A stretch of DNA of 64,000 nucleotides from Rubrobacter_D sp963840835 (lineage in GTDB: Bacteria > Actinomycetota > Rubrobacteria > Rubrobacterales > Rubrobacteraceae). Numbering within the stretch: position 1 is the stretch's first letter; the number at the start of each line of letters is the position of its first letter. Shown piece by piece: positions 24,478-32,471 of the stretch. The stretch lies in the NCBI GenBank assembly GCA_963840835.1, contig CAWJAM010000002.1:319952-383951 (forward strand), in the 5' to 3' direction. The translations under genes and the position numbers were made by a program. The notes under the pieces were generated by a model. It was not told the origin of the DNA. It did no database searches and worked only from the letters and a program-made list of their open reading frames with translations.

Positions 24478-24843
24478 TCAGGCCGGCTTATCCACCCACT
24501 CGGGTTCGGGGGTGATCTGGGACTCGGGATGCGGACCCGGACCGTCGAGGCCGGTGGAGCTAACGGTCATCAATACCCGCACCTTCTTGTGGCGGTCGGC
24601 CAGAGTCTGGCACGAGAGCCTGACCTGACCGAGGAGGTTGCGCTTCTCCAGCACCTCGAGTTCGGCCTTGGTTTTCATCTCGGGCTCGCCTTCCAGGTAC
24701 TCTATCCGGCAGGTGGTGCACCTGGCGTAAGAACCACAGCGGTGCAGGATATCGACCCCGGCATCCTCCTCGATGGCCAAGACCAATCTCTTGTTCTCGG
24801 GAACCTCGAAGACACCCACGCCCTCGACCTCTAGCTTAGGCAT
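24478..24843 (-). CDS. [2Fe-2S] ferredoxin
   Basis: A 121-residue plant-type ferredoxin. The cluster ligands are Cys36, Cys42 and Cys45 in HRCGSYARCTTC and Cys78 in VRLSCQ; the CX5CX2C spacing places it in the adrenodoxin/CoxS-like rather than strict plant class. The tail is Pro/Ser-rich and probably disordered. The ATG follows AAGGAGGG. A repeat copy lies on either side. It could feed a monooxygenase; the partner is unknown. Confidence 0.88.
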   Translation of the reverse strand: MPKLEVEGVGVFEVPENKRLVLAIEEDAGVDILHRCGSYARCTTCRIEYLEGEPEMKTKAELEVLEKRNLLGQVRLSCQTLADRHKKVRVLMTVSSTGLDGPGPHPESQITPEPEWVDKPA

Positions 24844-24932
24844 TCATCCCTCCTTCGGAGACGGAACGTGCGTTAGTGTAGTGGCAAGGTCTTTGAGGTT
24901 CCAAAGAGAACCGCTGGTTGCCCTCCTCGACG

Positions 24933-24976
24933 CCGAACTTCTGAGAATTCACCTTCCACGCACTCCGGTAAATAAG
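24933..24976 (+). repeat. Dispersed intergenic repeat, copy 14 (second module)
   Basis: GAACTTCTGAGAAT, CCTTCCACGCACTC and GGTAAATAAG. Confidence 0.75.
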
Positions 24977-24981
24977 CGCCG

Positions 24982-25596
24982 CTAGTCGCGTATTAGGCAG
25001 TGCACCATACCGGCCATCATCTCGACTATCTCATCGTCTACGAATCCTTGCCGCCTCGCAAGCGTGTGCCACGTCTGGAACTCCAGCGCCATCCACAAGG
25101 CGCCATGGAGCAACTTACGACGGTCATGCCGATCACCTCGCGCCCCACCCGCGGCAAGGATATCGCGCATCCTCTCCTGGCGCCTTATGCGGGGTTCTAG
25201 TACCGTGCGCACGTTAGGATTCGTCTGCGCATCCCGGGTGACGTTGGCTAGTATCTGCTCGTTGCGCCGGTAATAAGCGTAGACCTCGGCGAGCGCGCTC
25301 CTGAGACGCTTTTTCGGATCGGAAATCAGCTTCCAGGGGTCCGGGTCGGGAAGCGGATTGAGGGCCCGGTTGTGCGCCGAGCAGGCCGTGAACAAAGCGA
25401 GCTCGTCGGGGAAGTGGTTGTAGACGGTCTGGCGCTTCACGCCCGCGCTCTTGGCGATGTCGGTTATGGTGGTTTGCACCGGGCCTATGGACCTATGCAG
25501 GTCCAAGGTCGCCTCTACGATTCTCTGGCGCGTCTGCCGTTGGCGTTCGGCCCGGGCCTTCAGGTTGTACTTCCCACGCTTGCCGGTCCTGGCCAT
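24982..25596 (-). CDS. TetR-family transcriptional regulator
   Basis: 204 residues. The HTH is RQRIVEATLDLHRSIGPVQT, TITDIAKSAGVKRQTVYNHF, the standard TetR_N order with recognition helix VKRQTVYNHF. The ligand-binding part is all helical. It is divergent from the alpha/beta hydrolase at 25759; a GACAGTCTGTC palindrome lies just upstream of its start, so it probably represses itself and the hydrolase-cupin pair. The ATG follows GAGGAGGG. Confidence 0.9.
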   Translation of the reverse strand: MARTGKRGKYNLKARAERQRQTRQRIVEATLDLHRSIGPVQTTITDIAKSAGVKRQTVYNHFPDELALFTACSAHNRALNPLPDPDPWKLISDPKKRLRSALAEVYAYYRRNEQILANVTRDAQTNPNVRTVLEPRIRRQERMRDILAAGGARGDRHDRRKLLHGALWMALEFQTWHTLARRQGFVDDEIVEMMAGMVHCLIRD

Positions 25597-25622
25597 CTAG
25601 TAGGAACCCTCCTCTATCCCTT

Positions 25623-25633
25623 GACAGTCTGTC
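25623..25633. promoter_or_regulatory. Palindromic operator candidate for the TetR regulator
   Basis: GACAGTCTGTC is a perfect 11-bp palindrome overlapping a TTGACA hexamer (25621-25626), between the TetR gene and the hydrolase gene. Confidence 0.4.
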
Positions 25634-25758
25634 TAATTATAGGCTACCATGGCCCTAATAGCTGGACGCTTTGTAAATTCATTGAGGAAAGGAGGATCAC
25701 TAGGTACATTCCTACGAGAAGGGCACCCGAGCTTCCGATACCGACGTGAAAGGGAAAG

Positions 25759-26592
25759 ATGGCTATGGATACGGCGTCTACCGGCAACCTCCTCGAGACG
25801 AACGGGACGAAGATCTACCATGAGGTGCGCGGAAGCGGCCCTTCGGTGCTCTTCATAGCAGGCGCAACCGGGGATGGCGGCCACTTTGAGCGGGCGGCCG
25901 AGATCCTCTCCGACGAGTTCACCGTCGTCACCTACGATCGGCGCGCCAACTCGCGCAGCCCCCGGCCCGACGGATGGGAGGAAACCTCGACCGAGGAGCA
26001 GTCTGAGGACGCCGCAAAGTTGATCGAGGATATGGACCTCGCCCCCATCGCGATCTTCGGCAGTAGTGTAGGGGCGATCATCGGCCTAGACCTCGTGATC
26101 CGCCACCCCGAGTTGGTCCGTGGAGCCATCTTGCATGAGCCGCCGATGACCGCGGGCATGTCCGCCCCAGAGGAAGTTATGGGGGAGATCCAACGGGTCG
26201 TGGAGGGCGGCATGCAAGAGGGAGGCCCACGAGGAGGATGCGAGACCTTCTTCCGCTTCGTCGCCGGCGACGAAGCTTACGAGAATTTGGACCCGCACCT
26301 TCGCGAGCGGATGCTAGTAAACGGAGAAACCTTCTTGGGCACCGAGATGGGGGCATTCGAGCCCTACCGGCCGGACGAGGCGGCGCTCGCCGCCGTCGAG
26401 GTGCCGGTGCGGGTTATGGTAGGAACCGAGAGCGCTCCGTTCTTCGCCGAGTCGGCGCGGTGGCTCGCCGACCGCACGAATGCCGAGTTGGAAGACCTTC
26501 CCGGCGGACACACCCCCTACTTCGACCAACCACGAGAGATGGCGGAGGCGCTACGTCCGATGCTCAGGAAGATGGCCAAGCAACCCGTTTAG
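25759..26592 (+). CDS. Alpha/beta hydrolase
   Basis: A 277-residue serine hydrolase fold. The oxyanion region is VLFIAGATGDGGHF, the nucleophile elbow GSSVG in IAIFGSSVGAIIGLDLVIRH, and the catalytic His in LEDLPGGHTPYFDQPREMAE. A cap region rich in Glu and Gly lies between. It could be an esterase or a C-C hydrolase; nothing decides. It is co-directional with the cupin gene about 100 bp downstream and divergent from the TetR regulator, which suggests one inducible detoxification unit. Confidence 0.88.
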   Translation: MAMDTASTGNLLETNGTKIYHEVRGSGPSVLFIAGATGDGGHFERAAEILSDEFTVVTYDRRANSRSPRPDGWEETSTEEQSEDAAKLIEDMDLAPIAIFGSSVGAIIGLDLVIRHPELVRGAILHEPPMTAGMSAPEEVMGEIQRVVEGGMQEGGPRGGCETFFRFVAGDEAYENLDPHLRERMLVNGETFLGTEMGAFEPYRPDEAALAAVEVPVRVMVGTESAPFFAESARWLADRTNAELEDLPGGHTPYFDQPREMAEALRPMLRKMAKQPV

Positions 26593-26696
26593 GGAGCCCT
26601 TCCGCCGGCACGGACGCGAGATGGCCGATCGCTTGCCGGTATTGCTAGCCGATCCGGTCTCAACGATAAAGGACGCAGAGAAAGGAGAAACACATC

Positions 26697-27179
26697 GTGG
26701 CGACCGACAGCAAGGGTACTGTGCTTCTACCGGGAGAGCGCGAAACCATCTCCATGCCCGGAAACACGGTGTCGTTTGTGCACACGGAGACCGACAGCGC
26801 GTATTCTATGGTCGAATGGGCCGCAGAGCCGGGGGCTCCGGGCACATCGGTCCACATCCACACGATGACCGACGAGGCATTCTACGTCCTGGAAGGCACC
26901 TTCGGGTTCCAGGTGGGCGAAGAGACCCTCGAGAACTCGGCGGAGGCTTTCGTGTTCGTACCCAAGGGGACCAAGCACGCGTTCTGGAACCAGGGCCCCC
27001 ACCCGGCAAGGCTGCTCATTACGATGTCCCCACCCGCGTTCTGGCGCTACCTGAAGGAGCTGGCCGAGGGCCTGGCGGAGGCAGGAGACGACGCGGAGGC
27101 CGCCATGAGCCTCCGCGAGTCTCTTTCAAAGAAGTACGACGTAGAGGTCGTAGGACCGCCACGGCGAGCCATCAGCTAA
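26697..27179 (+). CDS. Cupin-domain protein (quercetinase-like)
   Basis: 160 residues. Cupin motif 1 is TSVHIHTMTDEAFYVLEGTF, giving the metal ligands His, His and Glu; motif 2 is VFVPKGTKHAFWNQGPHPAR with the fourth ligand His. The C-terminal helix pair (FWRYLKELAEGLAEAGDDAE) is typical of the quercetin-dioxygenase-like subgroup found in actinobacteria. The GTG start has AAAGGAG nine bases upstream. Likely co-transcribed with the hydrolase. Confidence 0.85.
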   Translation: MATDSKGTVLLPGERETISMPGNTVSFVHTETDSAYSMVEWAAEPGAPGTSVHIHTMTDEAFYVLEGTFGFQVGEETLENSAEAFVFVPKGTKHAFWNQGPHPARLLITMSPPAFWRYLKELAEGLAEAGDDAEAAMSLRESLSKKYDVEVVGPPRRAIS

Positions 27180-27241
27180 AAGGTCGCCCCTTCCCCGAAC
27201 CACCAAACCTTTATTCACAGCAGTAGATCGAACGACGACAG

Positions 27242-27276
27242 ACGAACTTCTAGAACTCCGTTAAGGCGAAGTTCGA
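27242..27276 (+). repeat. Dispersed intergenic repeat, copy 15 (first module only)
   Basis: CGAACTTCTAGAACTCCG, TTAAGGCGAAGTTCG: inverted arms without the second module. The rest of 27180-27495 holds nothing supportable. Confidence 0.7.
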
Positions 27277-27495
27277 TCGAGCCCCGGCACGAGGGTGCAA
27301 GATTTCTCGGGTAGTTGCGCTGTTGCGAGTCGCAACCCCTTCATACACGACCGAGCAACGAACGCTACGTGGTGAGCGAGTCCATGGGGCTCCCTTCGGC
27401 GGGGTTTTTCCGTGCCACGGGCCCGATTTAGGGTTTGTGCTGCGGTGGCTTCCTCGCTTCGAAGGTGCCTACGCTATAGGCGCTTCGTCAAGCTC

Positions 27496-28005
27496 CTAGA
27501 AGGGTATCTCGCAGGTACTCAGGTTGACGAAGTCGCCGGGATCGGCGTCGAAGAAGTCGCGCCCCGACCCGCAATCCACCATGTCGCGGTCGTCTCCGTC
27601 CACGCCGTTCACGAAGTCGTTGCCTGGTCCCCCGAAGAGAAGGTCCGCATCGCCACCGACCGGGTCTACTACGGTGTCCTCTCCCCTTTGGCCGAACACT
27701 TGGTCGTTGCCCGCCCCGCCGTCCAGGCCACCACCCTCGCCGGGAAGGTCCTCGCCCCGGCCGCCGAACACCACGTCGGGGCCGCCCCTGGCCTCCACGA
27801 GGTCGGGGCCGCCCAAGGCGAAGATTTGGTCGGTGGTGTTGGTGCCGATGATGGTGTCGTGGCGCGGCGTACCGAAGCATGCCGCGGGCCCGCCGGGGTT
27901 ACAGGCGATGTTGGCCCGCGGCTGAACCTGGGCCGCGGCGGCCCCGGCGCTCACGGGGAACGCCGTCGCTATGAGCCCTACCAGCAGTAACGCTCTGACT
28001 TTCAC
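27496..28005 (-). CDS. Secreted RTX-type calcium-binding repeat protein (169 aa)
   Basis: The signal peptide is VRALLLVGLIATAFPVSAGA. The rest is built of nonapeptide-like Gly/Asp repeats: TIIGTNTTDQIFALGGPDLV, GGPDVVFGGRGED, GGAGNDQVFGQRGEDTV, FGGPGNDFVNG, the parallel beta-roll calcium-binding pattern (GGxGxDxUx). Two Cys pairs may form disulphides. It has no catalytic domain, so it is a short surface or secreted beta-roll. A paralogue lies at 28825. The GTG start follows GGAGGAA. Confidence 0.82.
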   Translation of the reverse strand: MKVRALLLVGLIATAFPVSAGAAAAQVQPRANIACNPGGPAACFGTPRHDTIIGTNTTDQIFALGGPDLVEARGGPDVVFGGRGEDLPGEGGGLDGGAGNDQVFGQRGEDTVVDPVGGDADLLFGGPGNDFVNGVDGDDRDMVDCGSGRDFFDADPGDFVNLSTCEIPF

Positions 28006-28097
28006 AGCCCCGTTCCTCCCTTTTTCCGCTTTCTGGATCGAGGGTAGTACCCTTTCCCCACCTTACCTCACCGCGATGAATCCCGAATGAGTTCCTG

Positions 28098-28131
28098 GCG
28101 AACTTCCTAGAACGCCGTCAACAAGATTCAC
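28098..28131 (+). repeat. Dispersed intergenic repeat, copy 16a (truncated)
   Basis: GCGAACTTCCTAGAACGCCG then AAGATTCACC; only the first arm remains. Confidence 0.6.
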
Positions 28132-28174
28132 CAACCGATCCGAGCCCCCGAGGCCCAGGGAGTGCTTGACCGGG

Positions 28175-28250
28175 GCGAACTTCCTAGAACGCAGTAAAGC
28201 GGAAGTCCAACTTCGGAGAATTACCCTTCCACGCACTCCGCTGAATATGG
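28175..28250 (+). repeat. Dispersed intergenic repeat, copy 16b
   Basis: GCGAACTTCCTAGAACGCAG, AAGCGGAAG, AACTTCGGAGAAT, CCTTCCACGCACTCC and CTGAATATGG; full length, next to the peptide precursor gene. Confidence 0.82.
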
Positions 28251-28345
28251 TCCGTGTTTTGCGAGATGGGTTGCCCGTGAAGGCCCAACGAGCACATACT
28301 TCCCGTTACGAGCGGGATGCAGCGAGAGCGAAAGGGGATTCGACC

Positions 28346-28657
28346 ATGACCGAAGCGAGCGGCGGCAGCCTGCGCTCAGAGGTGCAGCGCAGGCTCGTAC
28401 TGAGGAGCATCGAGGACGAGGACTTCAGGAAGAAGCTACTCGATGACCCAAAGGGGGCCCTGGAGCAGGTGCTGGAGACGCAGCTGCCTGAGGACGTCGA
28501 AGTAAGGGTGGTGGAGGAGAGCCCGAAGACCATCTATCTGGTGCTTCCTGGCACCGGCTTGCCGCCCGACGAAGGGGGCGAGCTCTCCGACCAAGAGCTA
28601 GAGGCGGTGGCCGGTGGCGGCACGTGGTCGGGAAACACATGCCCATGTGCGACTTGA
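28346..28657 (+). CDS. NHLP-type RiPP precursor peptide (103 aa)
   Basis: The leader is nitrile-hydratase-alpha-like (NHLP family): LRSEVQRRLVLRSIEDEDFR, KKLLDDPKGALEQVLETQLP, DVEVRVVEESPKTIYLVLPG, ending ELSDQELEAVAGGG. The double-Gly site (about residues 90-92) is the known cleavage position of this family, which would release a core of about 11 residues, TWSGNTCPCAT, with two Cys, two Thr and one Ser for modification. AAAGGGG precedes the ATG at 28346. No modification enzyme, peptidase or transporter of the usual kinds is adjacent. A second precursor lies at 34775. Confidence 0.85.
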   Translation: MTEASGGSLRSEVQRRLVLRSIEDEDFRKKLLDDPKGALEQVLETQLPEDVEVRVVEESPKTIYLVLPGTGLPPDEGGELSDQELEAVAGGGTWSGNTCPCAT

Positions 28658-28673
28658 GATGTTGCTGAGCGTT

Positions 28674-28743
28674 GGAACTTCTTAGAAATCCGTGCCTGCG
28701 AATTTCGGAGAATACCCCTTCCACGCACTCCGGTGAATAAGGG
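28674..28743 (+). repeat. Dispersed intergenic repeat, copy 17
   Basis: GGAACTTCTTAGAAATCCGT, GCGAATTTC, AGAATACCCC, TTCCACGCACTCC and GGTGAATAAGGG. Confidence 0.8.
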
Positions 28744-28824
28744 CAAGAAGAACGGGTCAATGCCCCATAGGACTTGCCCCTTCCCACGCTCTCCACCGTT
28801 GACGGCGGGGTTAGCTCCTGTCCA

Positions 28825-29469
28825 TTAGAACTGAGGCAGGCCGTCAAAGAAGCTCGGCGGGATGGAATCGAAGAATCTCCCTTCTTGCTGCTGAATATCC
28901 TCTAAAGACCCGCGGACGACTACCACCTTCTCGCAGTCAGGTGCGACTATGTCTGCTCTGTCGGCGAGCACCCGGTCGGAGCCTCCGCCGCATACGACAA
29001 CGTCCTTGGCTGCCGGTTTATTGTCGACAAGGATTACATCGTTGCCGTCTCCGCCGGAGAGCGTATCTTGCGAAGTCTCGGGCTTTTCACATGAAGTTCC
29101 TTTGTCACACAATACGCCGTCTCCCATAAGGTCGTTACCTTCTTCGCCCAAGAGGTTGTCGGAGCCTTTGCCGCCGTTAACGAAATCATTGCCGGAACCG
29201 CCGACCAGAAACTTGTGGCCTCCGGAGAGATCTAAGCGTTCATTACCACCGAAAACTACATCTTTTCCCGCTCCCCCTAGCAGGTTGTCGTTGCCGGCTA
29301 AGGCGTAGAGATTGTCGTTGCTGCCTCTACCCAAGAGGTTGTCGACCTTGGGGGTGCCCCTCAAAGTGTCGGGGCCATCGGTGCCGATCTTGGTGACCGC
29401 CCAAGCCACCCCGCTGGCCACCAACAGGGTTAGGGCTATGGTGGCCAGTAGCAGTATGGTGCGTCTCAT
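28825..29469 (-). CDS. Secreted RTX-type calcium-binding repeat protein (214 aa)
   Basis: The signal peptide is RRTILLLATIALTLLVASGV. Gly/Asp/Asn-rich repeats follow: TDGPDTLRGTPKVDNLLGRG, NDNLYALAGNDNLLGGAGKD, GGSGNDFVNGGKGSDNLLGE, DTLSGGDGNDVILVDN, the beta-roll calcium pattern. The tail EDIQQQEGRFFDSIPPSFFD is unique. Four cysteines in the second half may be paired. It is a paralogue of the 27496 protein; the NHLP precursor lies between the two. Confidence 0.82.
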   Translation of the reverse strand: MRRTILLLATIALTLLVASGVAWAVTKIGTDGPDTLRGTPKVDNLLGRGSNDNLYALAGNDNLLGGAGKDVVFGGNERLDLSGGHKFLVGGSGNDFVNGGKGSDNLLGEEGNDLMGDGVLCDKGTSCEKPETSQDTLSGGDGNDVILVDNKPAAKDVVVCGGGSDRVLADRADIVAPDCEKVVVVRGSLEDIQQQEGRFFDSIPPSFFDGLPQF

Positions 29470-29633
29470 AGGGAGAGCCGCCTTCCTTGTAAGTGGGGCG
29501 GGGTGAGTAGTGTAGTAAGGCTGAACTCACGGCGTCCCTTTGTCAGTAACATGCGTACCATACTCCCGCATTGGGGCAGACGTATCACTCAAATGGGCTA
29601 ACTTTGGTGTGGCTTGGGCGTTGCTTGCGGATA

Positions 29634-29704
29634 GCGAACTTCGTAGAAACCCTATTAGACGAACTTCTGAGAATACCCCTTCCACGCACTCGGGTGAATA
29701 GGGG
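29634..29704 (+). repeat. Dispersed intergenic repeat, copy 18
   Basis: GCGAACTTCGTAGAAACCC, GACGAACTTCTGAGAAT, CCTTCCACGCACTC and GGGTGAATAGGGG. The about 25 bases before it (GCTTGG, GTTGCTTGCGG) are also shared with copy 10, so the unit may extend 5-prime. Confidence 0.8.
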
Positions 29705-29754
29705 TAAGAAAGGATGGGCTCCGGTCTTTGCGTGCGCTCGGCTTCGTCGCTCTC

Positions 29755-30483
29755 TTAGGCGCCTTGAGCGTGGTCCCGCATCGTCTTGGCCGCCTCTGTT
29801 CTGTTACGCACCCCCAGCACCTTGTAGACGGCGCGCAGGCGCTGCTTGATCGTAGACTCCGACACGTACAGGCGCTCGGCTATCTGAGCGTTGCTCAAGC
29901 CCTCCACGAGCAGTTCCAAGGTCTCTCGTCCACGGGCCGTGATGTCCCCAATTTCGGGGGTCTCGTTCTGGCACAGGTACCACCTGAGCAGCTGCCTAGG
30001 GGCGGCAAGCTCGCCCTTCTGGACGACTTCCACGGCGCTGAGCACCTGTGCGGGGTGCATTCCCGCGTGCACGAACCCATCTGCGCCGTTTTTCAGCGTG
30101 GCCCAGGCCAGTGCAAGATCCAGGTGCGAACCGAGGACCAACAGTGGCACGCCCGGATAGAGTTCACGGATGCGCACCATGCCCTCGAGGCAGTCCTCCT
30201 CCATGGCGCCAGCGTAGAGCACGATGCAGGAGGGACTCCTCGAGGCGGAGGACTCCTCACCGATGCGCACGTCGGTCTTGCCCCCGAGGGCCTCCTTAAG
30301 ACCCACCGCCGCGATCAAGTAAGCCGGAGCGACCACCCAGACCAACCCAAGGGGCTTCTTAGCCGCGCTCGTTCCCTCTCGCACCACCTCCAGGCGCCTG
30401 CTTCCGGGCGCGGCGCGCGCCGCCGCGTCGAGTTGCGCTCCTTGTGTCCTCAACTCTCTAGAACGTCCCTCTGTTCCTATCAC
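29755..30483 (-). CDS. LuxR-family regulator with receiver-like domain
   Basis: 242 residues. The N-terminal part has the alternating strand-helix rhythm of a receiver (LGLVWVVAPAYLIAAVGLKE, SCIVLYAGAMEEDCLEGMVR, GVPLLVLGSHLDLALAWATL, ADGFVHAGMHPAQVLSAVEV), but the usual acidic pocket is not obvious and the phospho-Asp position reads YAG, so it may not be phosphorylated. The C-terminal HTH is ITARGRETLELLVEGLSNAQ, IAERLYVSESTIKQRLRAVY, a standard NarL/LuxR unit. The GTG start follows AGGAGAAGG. No kinase is adjacent. Confidence 0.8.
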   Translation of the reverse strand: MIGTEGRSRELRTQGAQLDAAARAAPGSRRLEVVREGTSAAKKPLGLVWVVAPAYLIAAVGLKEALGGKTDVRIGEESSASRSPSCIVLYAGAMEEDCLEGMVRIRELYPGVPLLVLGSHLDLALAWATLKNGADGFVHAGMHPAQVLSAVEVVQKGELAAPRQLLRWYLCQNETPEIGDITARGRETLELLVEGLSNAQIAERLYVSESTIKQRLRAVYKVLGVRNRTEAAKTMRDHAQGA

Positions 30484-30615
30484 GTGCCTTCTCCTTCGCT
30501 TAGTCGGGGCGGAGCACGAAGGGTTTTTCGCGTTCCGCCCTGTGTGACGTGGTCACAGAGGTAGGGTACGAGCTTTGCCGGGTGCAGCGCATCGGCCAGG
30601 TGGCCATTTCTTGCG

Positions 30616-30658
30616 GCGAACTTCGGAGAATAAACCTTCCACGCACTCCGGTGAATAG
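30616..30658 (+). repeat. Dispersed intergenic repeat, copy 19 (second module)
   Basis: GCGAACTTCGGAGAATAAAC, CTTCCACGCACTCC and GGTGAATAG. Confidence 0.75.
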
Positions 30659-30685
30659 CGCCGAAAGGAGAACCGCATCCCTGTA

Positions 30686-30904
30686 TCAGGCAGAGTCCAC
30701 GTGCTCCTGCATCTCGCGGACCCGCCGCCCTTCGCGATGCCCCCGATAGTATGCCAGTCTCTCCTGATGACCTGCCCATTCTGCGAGGTTCGAGTTCTCA
30801 AGGAACAACCGCCTCGGCCCGAAACGGCCATCCCCCCAGCCGTTCCTGTAAGCTGGGTTCTTCCTCCGGTCGCCAAACTGCTTGGTCACCTTCTCCTGGC
30901 TCAT
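30686..30904 (-). CDS. Hypothetical charged protein (72 aa)
   Basis: Not recognised. MSQEKVTKQFGDRRKNPAYR is followed by NGWGDGRFGPRRLFLENSNL and AEWAGHQERLAYYRGHREGR: basic, aromatic-rich, with no membrane segment. The start at 30904 is fixed by AGAAGGAG seven bases upstream. It stands alone between repeat copies 19 and 20. Confidence 0.5.
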   Translation of the reverse strand: MSQEKVTKQFGDRRKNPAYRNGWGDGRFGPRRLFLENSNLAEWAGHQERLAYYRGHREGRRVREMQEHVDSA

Positions 30905-31058
30905 CTCCGCTCCTTCTAACATATCCTACGGCGGCTCATCCTTCTCCTGGGGGATGGGGCGGGAGGCAAGTGCCCCACCGCTCTCTCTGCATGCAACGGG
31001 GACACTCTAGCAGCCTCGTAAGGGGTGATACATATGCCAGGTGGACACTTCTTCTGGG

Positions 31059-31140
31059 GCGAATTTCCTAGAACTCCGTTAGGGCGAAGTTCGCAGAATC
31101 TACCTTCTACGCACTCGGGTTCCCTATTCACCCGAGTGGC
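31059..31140 (+). repeat. Dispersed intergenic repeat, copy 20, with terminal hairpin
   Basis: GCGAATTTCCTAGAACTCCG, GGGCGAAGTTC, AGAATCTACC, TTCTACGCACTCGGGT. The copy then folds back: CACTCGGGT pairs with ACCCGAGTG across TCCCTATTC, as if a forward and an inverted 3-prime end had joined. Confidence 0.75.
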
Positions 31141-31186
31141 TCGCTAGGCACGTTCTATGAGGGTGAACTTAGAGAGGGAGCAGCCC

Positions 31187-31855
31187 CTACGCAGACGCCG
31201 TCGTCTCCTCGCCCTGACCTTCGCCGAGCGCCTCCTGAGCCGTCCCCTCGGTGCGCTCCAAGACGTCTTCCAGGGCGGCCCTGACCTCCCCGAGAGTGCC
31301 CAAGAACGCCTCGTCCACCGTGTCGCCCACCTCTAAGCCCTCGAGAGCCGAATCGAGCGTGCCCAAAGTCTCCTCCAAAGTCTCCCCCACCAGCCGGCTT
31401 ATAGAGCGGACCAGGATTCGCAGGATCTCGGGGTGCTCGCCTATGGTCTCTAGCGCCTTCACGAGGATGGCACGCACGTTCCTAAGGTGCGCCACCAGGT
31501 GCACCTCGGCCTCAACCCCCTCTATCTCCAGTTTGACCTCATCCAGCCTGGCGTCCACGCCGACCGAGATGTTCACGAGGTTGGCCAGTTCTGCCAGGAT
31601 GGAGACGTGGGCCCTTAGGTCGCGGACCTCCAGGGTGATCCTGTCGACCTCCAGCTCGGGAACGTCGAGCACCACGTCCGGCTCCTGGCCGTCCTGCCCT
31701 TGACCGTTCGACGGCCACCGGCCCGATCGCATGAGCGCCCAGGCCGTCGCGCCTGCGGCCAGCGCCCCCAGGCCGAACCATCCGAAGCCCGGCGGTACCC
31801 GTCCGAAGGCCATCTGCGTCCCCGAAGGGGATCCTAGCCGGGGTGTCCTGAGCAT
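31187..31855 (-). CDS. Membrane-anchored amphipathic helical/beta-repeat protein
   Basis: A short N-terminus and one membrane helix (PGFGWFGLGALAAGATAWAL) anchor a hydrophilic domain with strong alternation: VVLDVPELEVDRITLEVRDL, then AELANLVNISVGVDARLDEV and KLEIEGVEAEVHLVAHLRNV, followed by Leu-rich helices (VKALETIGEHPEILRILVRS) and an acidic tail. The alternating hydrophobic stretch suggests a membrane-lying beta or amphipathic surface. Not assigned to a family. Start: AGGAAGG-type site before ATG 31855; starts at 31861 and 31864 are also possible. Confidence 0.6.
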   Translation of the reverse strand: MLRTPRLGSPSGTQMAFGRVPPGFGWFGLGALAAGATAWALMRSGRWPSNGQGQDGQEPDVVLDVPELEVDRITLEVRDLRAHVSILAELANLVNISVGVDARLDEVKLEIEGVEAEVHLVAHLRNVRAILVKALETIGEHPEILRILVRSISRLVGETLEETLGTLDSALEGLEVGDTVDEAFLGTLGEVRAALEDVLERTEGTAQEALGEGQGEETTASA

Positions 31856-31925
31856 CTCCATCACCTTCCACTTCCCCTACGTTCGGAGCCTCTCGCAAAC
31901 ATAATGCCACCGCCCAAAGCCAGGT

Positions 31926-31960
31926 GCGAACTTCTTAGAACGCCGACAAAGCGGAGTTCA
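31926..31960 (+). repeat. Dispersed intergenic repeat, copy 21 (first module only)
   Basis: GCGAACTTCTTAGAACGCCG, CAAAGCGGAGTTC; no second module. No other supported feature in 31865-32169. Confidence 0.6.
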
Positions 31961-32169
31961 CCCATGAGGGCTATAGCCCAGGTCCGTTCGACCCGGCGAT
32001 CTCTGTATCGTGGTGCCCCTCCGCTCCTTCCGAGCAGTCGGAGTCCGGGCAGCCCAGCGGATACGACTAAGGGCCCAGAGAAAGGGTGGACTTCGGCCCG
32101 ATGCGCGTGCCCCGGTCCGCGGCTTTACTGAGGACGCACTAAAGCTCACCAACTAAGGAGGCACGAGCG

Positions 32170-32352
32170 ATGCACCAGACCAACCCGACCGAGATGTTTC
32201 GCGAGCGTCACCTCGCATTGCTGCACGAGTCCGAGGAGAGGCGCCTCGCCCGACGGCTGAGGAAGGCTCGCTCGAAGGGGCACCCTCGGAGCGAACCACA
32301 CCTCAAGGACTCGTGGCTGCGGATGCTGTGGGGTACAGGACCGATACCGTAA
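32170..32352 (+). CDS. Small basic protein (60 aa)
   Basis: Not recognised. A strong AAGGAGG lies nine bases before the ATG. The sequence, MHQTNPTEMFRERHLALLHE then SEERRLARRLRKARSKGHPR, is a charged helix followed by a short Trp-containing tail. The ribosome site makes translation likely. Confidence 0.55.
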   Translation: MHQTNPTEMFRERHLALLHESEERRLARRLRKARSKGHPRSEPHLKDSWLRMLWGTGPIP

Positions 32353-32385
32353 GCCCTCCTCTCCTAAGGCCGAGCGAGACTCGAC

Positions 32386-32450
32386 AATTTCCGAGAACTC
32401 CGTCAATGCGAAGTTCGCAGAACTTTCCCCGCACGCCGGCCGCGCCACCG
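32386..32450 (+). repeat. Dispersed intergenic repeat, copy 22
   Basis: AATTTCCGAGAACTCCG, GCGAAGTTC, AGAACTTTCC, CCGCACGCC; the same diverged form as copy 10 because both lie in the 376-bp duplication. Confidence 0.65.
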
Positions 32451-32471
32451 CCCGCGCCGAACCAGCGGGCG

